Positions 1 through 8,411 of a stretch of 64,000 nucleotides of DNA are shown here, one piece after another. Within the stretch, counting starts at the first letter, position 1; every line of letters begins with the position of its first letter. A model generated the notes under the pieces. The model saw nothing but the letters and a program-made list of their open reading frames with translations, did not search any database and had not been told where the DNA came from. The stretch comes from OLB6 sp964493635 (GTDB lineage Bacteria > Bacteroidota > Ignavibacteria > Kapaibacteriales > Kapaibacteriaceae), in NCBI GenBank assembly GCA_964493635.1, contig CAZBOW010000006.1, positions 41,107 to 105,106 of the forward strand, written 5' to 3'. The position numbers and the translations under genes were made by a program.

Positions 1-1
1 G

Positions 2-772
2 CTGTTGCCCGGAATAGATGTGCGGCGTGCCGATGTAATCCTTGGTGGGGCGTTGCTGCTGGAAGCTGCTGTGGTGGGACTGGACGTTCACGAGATGACG
101 ATCTCCAACTATGCACTGCGCGAGGGCATTGTTTTTGACACGGCGCGCAAGCAGCGCGATATCAACGAATTTCATCACCTTGCCACGCTACGATACCAGA
201 GTGTCCACCACCTGTGCGACGTCTATCGTGTGCGGCGGGCACATGCCGAGCACGTGAAAATGCTGGCCCTCTCCGTATTCGACTCGTTGCGCCCCTTACA
301 TCCCTATGGCGACAAGGAGCGCGAGATCCTCGAGGCGGCAGCACTGCTCCACGATGTTGGGTTTCACATTGCTGCCGATCAGCACCACAAACACAGCGAG
401 TACATCATCCGGCATAGTGCCATGCCCGGATTCACAAACGATGAAACAGAGCTGATTGCGTCGGTTGCCCGCTACCATCGGAAGAGCTTCCCAAAGAAGA
501 AGCACGAAATCTTCGGTCGGCTGCATCCCGACGAGCAGCGCGTGGTGCGCACGCTGGCTTCCATCCTGCGAATCGCCGAAGGGTTAGATCGCCGGGGGCA
601 GCAGCTGATTCGGTCTGTTGCCGTTCAGGTGTCGAAGGAGCGGATCGACATCATCGTCCATGCCCCTGGGCCATCGCCGGATATTGAGTTATGGGGGGCC
701 GAGCGCCGTAAGGGGCTGATGACACAGGTGTTTGGACGCGAGGTTCGGTTCCTGGGTCATGCCGTGGCCTAG
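2..772 (+). CDS. Ppx/GppA-type exopolyphosphatase / guanosine pentaphosphate phosphatase, C-terminal part (5' truncated by window)
   Basis: The frame is already open at base 2, and a Leu-Pro-Gly-Ile-Asp-x-x-Arg-Ala-Asp stretch right at the edge is typical of the middle of Ppx/GppA phosphatases, so the gene starts upstream of the window. The visible part is the end of the ASKHA phosphatase fold followed by an HD-type helical domain with the motif LLHDVGFHI and a second His-rich stretch (ADQHHKH). Family members hydrolyse polyphosphate or pppGpp. Which substrate applies here cannot be decided from the fragment. It is followed after 83 bases by the HtrA gene on the same strand. The TTG at base 5 could be mistaken for a start, but the conserved sequence around it argues against that. 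Confidence 0.85.
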   Translation: MLPGIDVRRADVILGGALLLEAAVVGLDVHEMTISNYALREGIVFDTARKQRDINEFHHLATLRYQSVHHLCDVYRVRRAHAEHVKMLALSVFDSLRPLHPYGDKEREILEAAALLHDVGFHIAADQHHKHSEYIIRHSAMPGFTNDETELIASVARYHRKSFPKKKHEIFGRLHPDEQRVVRTLASILRIAEGLDRRGQQLIRSVAVQVSKERIDIIVHAPGPSPDIELWGAERRKGLMTQVFGREVRFLGHAVA

Positions 773-855
773 GCCTCCTCAACGACTCACTAAACCAACG
801 GAGCATTCGTCAGTCCAGATCGCTGAAACTATCTCTAGCTAGAAAGGATCACTGT

Positions 856-2409
856 ATGCAGAAGCGACCGATCATTACGGCCGTCTCCCTGATTGGTATT
901 GGGATCGTGTTTGGCATCGTACTACTGACGTCGTTCAGCGACAATGCCTTTAACCGTGCCAATGCTGCTGTTACCGACCTAGGTGCCAATGGTGCCCCGG
1001 TGCAGGCGCCGGCCATGCTCAAAGCCCTCAATGACCAATTCGCAGCCGTCTCCGAAGCGGTTACGGCCTCCGTTGTGTCCATTGAAGTCCGTACGGAGTC
1101 GAAGGGTGGACGGATGACCATCCCACCGGACTTTTTCCGATTCTTCGGCCCCGATGGCGGGGGCGAGGAATTTGAGATGCCGGAAGGGAAGGGCGCCGGA
1201 TCGGGAGTAATCATCACTGCCGATGGCTACATCGTGACAAACAACCACGTTGTAGAAGATGCCAAGAAGGACGGCATCACCGTCACCACCAATGACAAAA
1301 AGGAGTACAAGGCAACGCTTGTCGGCAGAGACCCCATGACAGATGTTGCCGTCCTAAAGATTGAAGGAACGTTTACGCCGGCGCATTTCGAACAGCGCGA
1401 CAACATTCGGGTGGGTGAATGGGTAGTTGCAGTGGGCAATCCGTTAGGTCTGCGGTCAACGGTCACGGCTGGGATCATCTCGGCCATGGGCAGGGGGATC
1501 GGCATCATTGGCAGCAATGCGCGCAATCGTCAGGAGGCAAGCTTTGCCATTGAGAACTTTATTCAAACAGATGCAGCCATCAACCCTGGAAACTCGGGAG
1601 GGGGCTTGTTTAACCTGAACGGCTCGCTGGTTGGCATCAACACCGCCATTGCGTCGCAGACTGGTACGTACAATGGATACGGCTTTGCCATTCCGATCGA
1701 TATGGTCAAAAGCGTTGCCATGGACCTGATGGACGACGGCGAAGTGCAGCGTGGATACATTGGCGTACAGATCCGGTCGGTAGATGAAACAACGGCCAAA
1801 GCCGTGAATCTTGAGGACGTCCGTGGTGTGCAGGTGGTTACCGTCCTGGAACGAGGTGCTGCTGAAGCCGCTGGTGTGGAGGAGGGCGATGTGATCCTGC
1901 AAGTCGATGGCAAGGATGTCAACACGTCGAACGATCTTCAGAACGAAATCGTCCTGCATCGCGCTGGCGACAAGGTTGTCCTGTCCATCTGGCGCGACGG
2001 CAAGAAGATCTCCAAGACGGTTAAACTGAAGTCGCGAGCTGGAGATGACTCCTTTGCCGATGCTGACACCGACACAGACGATGACTCCTTGATCGGCGGG
2101 AAGTCCTCCGCCTCGTTTACCAACCTTGGTTTCTCGGTACGGGCGCTGACGGTGGAAGAACAGACGGAGTACAAGTCCAAGACGGGTGTGCTGGTGTCAA
2201 ATGTCGAAGCCCGAGGCGCTGCTGCTCAGCGCGGCCTGCGTAGTAACACCGTTATCCTGAAGGCTGATCGCACGCAGATTAAATCTCCTGCTGATCTCAT
2301 GAGCGTGCTCTCCTCGAAGAAGGTTGGCGATGCCGTGCTGTTTGTCGTCAAGACGAAGGACGGCAATAAGATGGCGATCACGGTTGAAGTACCAAAAGAG
2401 AACTCGTAA
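856..2409 (+). CDS. htrA: HtrA/DegP-family periplasmic serine protease (Do-like, two PDZ domains)
   Basis: A 517-residue protein. An N-terminal hydrophobic segment (about residues 6-27) acts as signal or anchor. The trypsin-like domain shows the full triad: His131 in TNNHVV, Asp163 in MTDVAVL and Ser247 in NPGNSGGG. Two PDZ domains follow (about 285-385 and 425-515), separated by an Asp-rich linker around 405-415. DegP/DegQ proteins act as protease and chaperone on misfolded envelope proteins. The ATG has an upstream AGAAAGGA. The secreted barrel-like protein 9 bases downstream is probably co-transcribed. Confidence 0.95.
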   Translation: MQKRPIITAVSLIGIGIVFGIVLLTSFSDNAFNRANAAVTDLGANGAPVQAPAMLKALNDQFAAVSEAVTASVVSIEVRTESKGGRMTIPPDFFRFFGPDGGGEEFEMPEGKGAGSGVIITADGYIVTNNHVVEDAKKDGITVTTNDKKEYKATLVGRDPMTDVAVLKIEGTFTPAHFEQRDNIRVGEWVVAVGNPLGLRSTVTAGIISAMGRGIGIIGSNARNRQEASFAIENFIQTDAAINPGNSGGGLFNLNGSLVGINTAIASQTGTYNGYGFAIPIDMVKSVAMDLMDDGEVQRGYIGVQIRSVDETTAKAVNLEDVRGVQVVTVLERGAAEAAGVEEGDVILQVDGKDVNTSNDLQNEIVLHRAGDKVVLSIWRDGKKISKTVKLKSRAGDDSFADADTDTDDDSLIGGKSSASFTNLGFSVRALTVEEQTEYKSKTGVLVSNVEARGAAAQRGLRSNTVILKADRTQIKSPADLMSVLSSKKVGDAVLFVVKTKDGNKMAITVEVPKENS

Positions 2410-2418
2410 GTTCCAGTC

Positions 2419-3165
2419 ATGAAAACAATCGCATCAATGATGGCTGCTGGTATTCTAGCAGCCATCGCCGTTTCTGCCCAAACACATCCGGACGCGTGGA
2501 GTATTGGGCCCCAGGCAGGGTATACCGTAGCCCTTGCTACGCCGGATCAGGTATCGCAAAGCGGAGCCCCCTCCAGATTCACGGCAGGTGCAGTGGCAAT
2601 GCGAACGATGTCCGAGAAGATGCAGGTTCGCTTTGCAGCGGTCTATCGCTCCGAGAGTGGCAGCTTTACGACGCCTGTTGCGGCCAGTGGAGTGCAGCCG
2701 GCAGGCCCTTCATGGATCCATGTTGTCGATCCGGCAACTGGCGGGCCGGCGGTGGGGTCGGAGGTGTCAACGTCGGCTGCCGAGGTCATGGCCTCGATGA
2801 TGCTTCCGGTGGCAAACCTTGATACAGCAGGAGCGAAACTCTTCATTGGTGTTTCCGTGCTGGCAGATGTGCTGCTGTCCGGATCCCAACAGGACGACTA
2901 CTCCGACGTACCGAACCATACAGGCCCACCGGTGCGGTCGTTCGAGTACGCAACCCACATTGGCGCGGGGGCAGCACTCGGTGTGGGACTACAACTGCCG
3001 GTTTCGGAGGGAACAGTTCTGCTGATCGACGCCCAATACCTTTTTCGCGAACCACGTCAGATCGACGTCTCAGAAAACGGTGTAGCACTGCCCAACACTG
3101 TGGACGTTAGCTGGCTGGTTGGTAGGGGGCTCCGGCTGACGGCAGCCGTAACATTCGCTCTCTAG
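2419..3165 (+). CDS. Predicted outer-membrane beta-barrel protein, function unknown
   Basis: A 248-residue protein with a clear signal peptide (about residues 1-20, ending at a VSAQ-type cleavage site). The rest alternates hydrophobic and polar residues and ends in a short strand with a terminal hydrophobic residue (TFAL), as expected for a small outer-membrane barrel. No enzyme motif is visible. It starts 9 bases after htrA, so it may be a client or partner in envelope quality control; this is inference from position. Its TAG stop shares the four bases CTAG (3162-3165) with the stop of kup on the opposite strand. One GTAGGGGGCT motif copy lies inside it at 3122-3131. Confidence 0.55.
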   Translation: MKTIASMMAAGILAAIAVSAQTHPDAWSIGPQAGYTVALATPDQVSQSGAPSRFTAGAVAMRTMSEKMQVRFAAVYRSESGSFTTPVAASGVQPAGPSWIHVVDPATGGPAVGSEVSTSAAEVMASMMLPVANLDTAGAKLFIGVSVLADVLLSGSQQDDYSDVPNHTGPPVRSFEYATHIGAGAALGVGLQLPVSEGTVLLIDAQYLFREPRQIDVSENGVALPNTVDVSWLVGRGLRLTAAVTFAL

Positions 3166-5054
3166 ATCTCCACATTCCCGCCCACTTCCAGCACACGCTT
3201 GAAGGGGATGCCGAAGTACTTCACCGGAGTACGGGAATTGCGATGCAGGAACTTGAAGATGTGCTTCCTCCACATCGCCATCCCTCCAGGGTCCTGAATA
3301 GAGATTGTTTCGTGACCCAGCACAAACGTTGTATCGGTGACGTCGATTGGCAGTCCCTCCTCAGGAAGAAGCAGCAGATCGGCATGGAGATCCAACTGAT
3401 CCATGAAGCCGTACCGCACCACAACCGTCCAGAATCCCTGCGGATACTCTGCAATAGTGATCCGGCCCTCTGCTTGCCGATCGATACGGGCCACCGTCTC
3501 GGTTTGCACACTCAGCACGATGATGTTTTCGTGCCGGCTACGGTTGTACCGTACGTTCGAAACCAGCGATGGAGGTGCAATTCCTTGGTATCCCGACATA
3601 TAGATCGCCGTGCCCGGAACGGTCGGGTAGATTTCGCTGTAGGTCACGAACTCCTCGATCTTCATGGTGCGTCGCGTGATGGCACTGGCCAGGAGTGATC
3701 GCCCCTTACGCCACGTAAGGAAGATCACGAGGATCGCCGAGGCAAGGACCAGTGGCACCCAGCCCCCGTCAGGAATCTTTACGGCATTTGCAGCCCAGAG
3801 CGACAGGTCGACGGTGAGAAACGATACGGTTGCCAGCAGGGACAGGGCAACCGACCACTTTGCAATCTGGCGCATGGCATGCCAGGCAATCAGGCTGGTG
3901 ATCACCATTGTGGTTGATACGGCAATGCCGTACATCGCGGCAAGATTGCTGGAGGTTTTAAAGTTCAGCACCAGGAACACGGTTACGATGAACAGTGCCC
4001 AGTTGATAAACGGAATGTAGATCTGTCCGCGCTCGGTGTGCGACGTATGGAGCACCTTCAGGCGGGGAAGGTTGCCAAGCTGCAGAGCCTGCCACGTCAG
4101 GGAGAATGCTCCACTAATCACAGCCTGGGAGGCAATCACGGTTGCAAGTGTAGAGAGCACCACCAGTGGAATCACGCCCCACGACGGTACAAGGTGGAAG
4201 AAGGGATTGGCAACAACAGCGGCATTGGCACCCTCGCGCATGAGCAGCGCTCCTTGGCCGAAGTAGTTCAGGAGCAACGCTGGGAACACCAGCATGAACC
4301 ATCCGTTGCGGATCGGCTTGGGCCCAAAATGTCCCATGTCGGCATAGACCGTCTCGCCGCCGGTCACCACCAGAAATACCGAGCCCAAGACTAAAGCCCC
4401 TTGCAGTCCATGATGGGCGAAGTAGTCAATGGCATACATCGGGTTGATGGCCATCAACACTTCGGGGGTCTGGGCGATCGAGATCAATCCCAACGACCCC
4501 ATCAGGACGAACCAGAAGATCGTGAATGGACCAAAGATCTTGCCAACGCTGCCGGTACCCCGCGACTGAATGGCAAACAGTCCCAGCAGAATCGCGATCG
4601 TCAGCGGAATAATGTAGGCCGAGAGGTCTTCCGAGAATACCGTCAGGCCCTCGACGGCCGAGAGAACGGAAATGGCCGGGGTGATCACACCATCGCCGTA
4701 GAGCAATGATGCGCCGAACAGACCTAATACGGTCACGGCCAGAAACGCCGTACGATTGCGAACGAAGGGCGTCACTAGCTCCGTGAGAGCCATTTCGCCG
4801 CCCTCGCCCTTGTTATCAAATCGCATGATCACCGTGAGGTACTTCACCGACACTACCAAGGTGAGTGCCCAGAAGATGAGCGACAAAATGCCGTACACTT
4901 CTCGCATGCCCGTCTCCAAGCCATAGTGCTCCGAGAAGCACTCCTTGATGGCATAGAGAGGGCTGGTGCCGATATCTCCGTAGACAACGCCAATGGCGGC
5001 TACGGTAAGCAAGCCAATCCGGGACCGATGTTGGTGATCGTCAGCGCTGGTCAT
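3162..5054 (-). CDS. kup: KUP-family potassium uptake transporter
   Basis: A 630-residue protein with about 12 hydrophobic segments over the first 450 residues and a soluble C-terminal part, the length and layout of Kup/TrkD K+:H+ symporters. The family hallmark GVVYGDIGTSPLYA is at about residues 19-32, and a second conserved region, LYGDGVITPAISVLSA, is near 118. It moves K+ across the inner membrane. It starts 3 bases after the stop of the acyl-CoA dehydrogenase gene on the same strand, so the two are probably co-transcribed although no metabolic link is obvious. Confidence 0.96.
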   Translation of the reverse strand: MTSADDHQHRSRIGLLTVAAIGVVYGDIGTSPLYAIKECFSEHYGLETGMREVYGILSLIFWALTLVVSVKYLTVIMRFDNKGEGGEMALTELVTPFVRNRTAFLAVTVLGLFGASLLYGDGVITPAISVLSAVEGLTVFSEDLSAYIIPLTIAILLGLFAIQSRGTGSVGKIFGPFTIFWFVLMGSLGLISIAQTPEVLMAINPMYAIDYFAHHGLQGALVLGSVFLVVTGGETVYADMGHFGPKPIRNGWFMLVFPALLLNYFGQGALLMREGANAAVVANPFFHLVPSWGVIPLVVLSTLATVIASQAVISGAFSLTWQALQLGNLPRLKVLHTSHTERGQIYIPFINWALFIVTVFLVLNFKTSSNLAAMYGIAVSTTMVITSLIAWHAMRQIAKWSVALSLLATVSFLTVDLSLWAANAVKIPDGGWVPLVLASAILVIFLTWRKGRSLLASAITRRTMKIEEFVTYSEIYPTVPGTAIYMSGYQGIAPPSLVSNVRYNRSRHENIIVLSVQTETVARIDRQAEGRITIAEYPQGFWTVVVRYGFMDQLDLHADLLLLPEEGLPIDVTDTTFVLGHETISIQDPGGMAMWRKHIFKFLHRNSRTPVKYFGIPFKRVLEVGGNVEI

Positions 5055-5057
5055 GAT

Positions 5058-6224
5058 TTAGCTGAAGGCCTGGAATCCCGTGATGTCTTGACCAAGAATC
5101 AGCGTGTGCATCTCATGCGTGCCTTCGTACGTCTTGACCGACTCAAGATTGTTGGCGTGGCGCATGATCGGATACTCGTCCAGGATGCCGTTTGCGCCAT
5201 GAATCTCACGAGCCATGCGGGCAATATTGAGAGCTACCTCACAGTTGTTGCGCTTGGCCATGGACACCTGTTGCGGACGCAGGTTGCCGGCGTCCTTAAT
5301 CTTACCCAGGCGCCAGTTCATCAGTTGGCCCTTGGTGATTTCCGTGATCATGTAGGCCAGCTTGTCTTGAATGAGTTGGCGTGCGGCGATCGGCGCGCCG
5401 AAGGTCGATCGAGTTTTGGCATAGTTCAGCGAGGCATCGTAGGTGGCCATGGCCGATCCGATCACGCCCCAGGCGATACCGTACCGTGCCTGCGTCAGGC
5501 ACGAAAGCGGACCTCGGAGACCCTCCACGCCGGGCAGAATGTTTTCCTCTGGAAGCTCCACGTCCTGGAAGACCAGCTCGGACGTCACCGACGCGCGCAG
5601 GGAGTGCTTGCCTTTCATCTCCGGCGCGGTAAAGCCCTTCATGCCTTTTTCCACAAGGAAGCCGCGCACAACGCCGTCGAGCTTGGCCCATACAACGGCA
5701 ACGTCGGCTAGGGTGCCGTTGGTGATCCACATCTTCGCGCCATTCAGCAGAAATCCGCCGTCGATGCGCTTTGCTGTGGTAACCATTCCGGCTGGGTTCG
5801 AACCGTAATCAGGCTCGGTCAAGCCAAAACAACCGATGGCTTCACCCTTGGCAAGGCGTGGCAGCCACTTCCGCTTCTGCTCCTCTGAACCGTAGGCATT
5901 GATGGGGTACATCACCAGCGAACTCTGCACCGAGGCAAAGGAACGAACGCCGGAGTCGCCACGCTCAAGCTCCTGCATGGCCAGTCCGTAACAAATGTTG
6001 TTCAGACCGGCGCATCCATACTCCTGGGGTAGCGTAATGCCAAACAGACCCAGTTCACCAATCTTCGGGACGAGATCCATTGGGAAGGTACCCTCGCGGG
6101 CATGACGCTCGATAATGGGCAACACCTCGGCATCAACGAAGTCGGAAACGGTCTGACGGACAAGGCGTTCTTCTTCGGAGAGAAGTTCGTCCAGAGCGTA
6201 GTAGTCAGGATGTTGGAAGCTCAT
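5058..6224 (-). CDS. gcdH: Glutaryl-CoA dehydrogenase-like acyl-CoA dehydrogenase
   Basis: A 388-residue FAD-dependent dehydrogenase from the ATG at 6224. Features specific for glutaryl-CoA dehydrogenase are visible: RSFASVQSSLVMYPI with Arg94 (the equivalent Arg binds the glutaryl carboxylate in known enzymes), GCFGLTEPDYGS at about 131-142 (flavin binding), and catalytic-base candidate Glu367 in KTYEGTHE. Such enzymes oxidise and decarboxylate glutaryl-CoA to crotonyl-CoA in lysine/tryptophan breakdown. An upstream in-frame extension to 6374 exists but runs through the rimP promoter region and lacks family similarity, so the shorter start is used. kup follows 3 bases downstream. Confidence 0.88.
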   Translation of the reverse strand: MSFQHPDYYALDELLSEEERLVRQTVSDFVDAEVLPIIERHAREGTFPMDLVPKIGELGLFGITLPQEYGCAGLNNICYGLAMQELERGDSGVRSFASVQSSLVMYPINAYGSEEQKRKWLPRLAKGEAIGCFGLTEPDYGSNPAGMVTTAKRIDGGFLLNGAKMWITNGTLADVAVVWAKLDGVVRGFLVEKGMKGFTAPEMKGKHSLRASVTSELVFQDVELPEENILPGVEGLRGPLSCLTQARYGIAWGVIGSAMATYDASLNYAKTRSTFGAPIAARQLIQDKLAYMITEITKGQLMNWRLGKIKDAGNLRPQQVSMAKRNNCEVALNIARMAREIHGANGILDEYPIMRHANNLESVKTYEGTHEMHTLILGQDITGFQAFS

Positions 6225-6331
6225 AATAGTAGTTCTGCTAAGCTGAGTAGTTGGGATGCTGTGGGTTGTTCGTGTTTTCAAAACTACCAAAAAGACCTTG
6301 GAGATCCGGACGTTCGTGTGGAAAAATCGCG

Positions 6332-6339
6332 TATATTTG
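6332..6339 (+). promoter_or_regulatory. Candidate -7 promoter box (TATATTTG) for the rimP-nusA-infB operon
   Basis: The octamer TATATTTG fits the Bacteroidota sigma-A -7 consensus TAnnTTTG. It lies 67 bases before the rimP start in the only intergenic space ahead of the operon. An identical octamer stands before tRNA-Asn at 20078. No clear -33 TTTG element is visible. The assignment rests on motif and position only. Confidence 0.55.
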
Positions 6340-6406
6340 GAGTCACAGTAGAGGATGGGCTCCGTTAGTCCCATTTTTTGTTGGACCTGCCGGAGGTCGA
6401 TCGAAC

Positions 6407-6895
6407 GTGTCCCAAGTTGTTCCGCCGCATGTTCGTGCGGAGATCGAGCAAGCTTGCATAGCTGCAGGGGTCACGCTAATCGATCTCGTGGTACGAGGTC
6501 AGCATCGACAGCTCAAGCTCGATGTGGTGATTGATGCCGTTGATGGCATCACCCACGAGCACTGTCGGTCGGTCAGTCGGAACATCGACGAACGGGTCGA
6601 TGAACGGCTGAGCGAGGATGAGTTCATCGACCGCCTTCGGTCGATCGACGTGTCTTCCCCTGGTGCCGATACTCCGGTTGCGTTCCTGTGGCAATTGAAA
6701 AAACATGGCGGGCGCACGGTACAGGTGGAAACAACGGACGGCTCAGTGATCCAGGGATCGCTGATTGACGTCACCGATGAGCACCTCATCGTACAACCCT
6801 CCGAACAGAAGAAGAACAAGAACCAGTCGGTGCCGTCGGTCACGATTCCTCAGGAACACGTGAAAAGCGCTCGAGTGGTGATATCGTTTCATTAA
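6407..6895 (+). CDS. rimP: Ribosome maturation factor RimP
   Basis: A 162-residue protein with the two-domain RimP layout: an N-terminal alpha/beta domain with LKLDVVIDAVDGITHEHC (about 39-56) and the following SPGADTP (about 89-95), then an Sm-like C-terminal domain. RimP acts in 30S subunit assembly. The GTG start at 6407 is chosen because GGAGG lies at 6392-6396, 10 bases upstream. Upstream sequence in the same frame is not RimP-like. It heads the classical rimP-nusA-infB order. Confidence 0.9.
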   Translation: MSQVVPPHVRAEIEQACIAAGVTLIDLVVRGQHRQLKLDVVIDAVDGITHEHCRSVSRNIDERVDERLSEDEFIDRLRSIDVSSPGADTPVAFLWQLKKHGGRTVQVETTDGSVIQGSLIDVTDEHLIVQPSEQKKNKNQSVPSVTIPQEHVKSARVVISFH

Positions 6896-6897
6896 CG

Positions 6898-6913
6898 GCT
6901 CGCCTTGGCGAGC
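6898..6913 (+). other. Short perfect hairpin between rimP and nusA
   Basis: GCTCGCC (6898-6904) and GGCGAGC (6907-6913) form a 7-bp GC-rich stem with a two-base spacer, just after the rimP stop and 18 bases before the nusA ATG. There is no T-run, so it is not an intrinsic terminator. It could mark RNA processing or affect nusA translation; that is inference. Confidence 0.35.
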
Positions 6914-6930
6914 ATTCGAGCTACCGAACT

Positions 6931-8400
6931 ATGGCACGCCGCAAGGTTACCAAGCAGGTCGACAACAAGAAACTGATCATCGATGCATTTGCAGAGATGG
7001 CTCGGGAGAAGAGTATCGACCGCGATTTGCTGCAGGGCATCGTAGAAGAGACCCTCAAGATGATGGTGCGGAAGAAGTACGGCGAGGAGTCGAACTTCGA
7101 CTGCATCGTGAACATGGACAAGGGCGACATCGAGATCTACTTGATGAAGGATGTTGTCGACGAGGTTGAGCATCCCGACACCCAGATAACGCCTCAACAG
7201 GTCCTGGAGCTCACCGGCGAAGAGATGGAAGTTGGCGATGAGTACATCGAAGAAATCACGCTGGAGAACATCTCTGATTCCTTCGGTCGTCGGTTGGTGG
7301 CTCAAGCCATCCAGAATCTGAACCAGCGTATTCGCGATGTCGAAAAAGACAACATCTACGAAGAGTATAGCACCAAGGTTGGCGAAGTGATGATTGGTGA
7401 GGTCTACCAAGTACGACCGAACAACATCCTGGTGATGCACGGCAAGGTGGAGATGCGCCTGCCTCGCGAAGAACAGATTCCGTCGGAGCGGCTCAAAAAG
7501 AGCAGTCAAGTAAAGGCCATCCTCAAAGAAGTGCGCCGTACTGGAGGTGCTTCGGGACTTCCCGATCTTATTCTGTCCCGTTCGGACGAGAGCTTCATGG
7601 GTCGGCTGTTCGAGCAGGAGATTCCAGAGATCTACGACGGCATTATCGAAATCCGCTCGATTGCACGCGAGCCCGGTGAGCGTGCGAAGGTTGCGGTTAC
7701 GTCGTTCGACGAACGCGTAGATCCTGTAGGTGCCTGCGTTGGCATGAAGGGCATCCGTATTCACGCCATCGTGCGCGAGCTGAACAACGAGAATATCGAC
7801 ATCATCGAGTACACCGACGATCCTCGCCTCTTCATCGCCCGGGCTCTGTCGCCGGCAAAGGTGCGCGAAGTGCAGATCGACATGGACGCCCGACAAGCGA
7901 CCGTCATCGTACCCGACGATCAGGTCTCGCTAGCAATCGGACGCAATGGCGTTAACGTGCGCCTGGCTTCGAAGCTCACGGGCTTCTCGCTGTCCCTTGT
8001 CAAGGAAGGTGCTGAGGACATCGAACTGATCGAGTTTAAAGCTGAAATCGGCCAAGAGCTCTACGATGCCCTGATTGCAGCCGGTATCGACACGGCGCGC
8101 GAATTCCTCGAAGCCGAACCGGCCGCACTGCTCGAGTTGACCACGAAGGACAAAATCATTGCGCTGCGGACGATCATGGTGGAAGAGTTCGACGAGCGCG
8201 AAGATCCACACTGGCTGGCTGCGCTGGAAGATGCCGTCAATCCTGGAGCAACTGCCGTGGATGCAATAGCTGAAGAGATTCAGGAAGAGTTTGATGCAGC
8301 CATTGTTGATGAATCGTCCGACAACGACGACGACTCTACCAACGGAACAAGCGATGACGGTTCGGACTCGGACGACCAAACTGACGGACAAGAGGATTAA
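6931..8400 (+). CDS. nusA: Transcription termination/antitermination factor NusA
   Basis: A 489-residue protein with the NusA N-terminal domain (about 1-130), an S1 domain (about 140-210) and two KH domains (about 235-375, with VGACVGMKGIRI and LAIGRNGVNVRLA). A helical segment with GIDTAREFLEAEP and an acidic tail rich in Asp, Ser and Glu (about 460-489) follow. NusA binds RNA polymerase and modulates pausing, termination and antitermination. It sits 35 bases after rimP and 11 before infB, the conserved order. Confidence 0.96.
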   Translation: MARRKVTKQVDNKKLIIDAFAEMAREKSIDRDLLQGIVEETLKMMVRKKYGEESNFDCIVNMDKGDIEIYLMKDVVDEVEHPDTQITPQQVLELTGEEMEVGDEYIEEITLENISDSFGRRLVAQAIQNLNQRIRDVEKDNIYEEYSTKVGEVMIGEVYQVRPNNILVMHGKVEMRLPREEQIPSERLKKSSQVKAILKEVRRTGGASGLPDLILSRSDESFMGRLFEQEIPEIYDGIIEIRSIAREPGERAKVAVTSFDERVDPVGACVGMKGIRIHAIVRELNNENIDIIEYTDDPRLFIARALSPAKVREVQIDMDARQATVIVPDDQVSLAIGRNGVNVRLASKLTGFSLSLVKEGAEDIELIEFKAEIGQELYDALIAAGIDTAREFLEAEPAALLELTTKDKIIALRTIMVEEFDEREDPHWLAALEDAVNPGATAVDAIAEEIQEEFDAAIVDESSDNDDDSTNGTSDDGSDSDDQTDGQED

Positions 8401-8411
8401 TCTAGGATTGT

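Noticed and set aside
6225..6374. 50-codon N-terminal extension of the glutaryl-CoA dehydrogenase
   Set aside because: It would run antisense through the rimP promoter box and has no similarity to the family; known enzymes start near the internal ATG once the targeting peptide is removed.
6898..6913. Intrinsic terminator between rimP and nusA
   Set aside because: The hairpin has no following T-run and stands inside a conserved co-transcribed operon.
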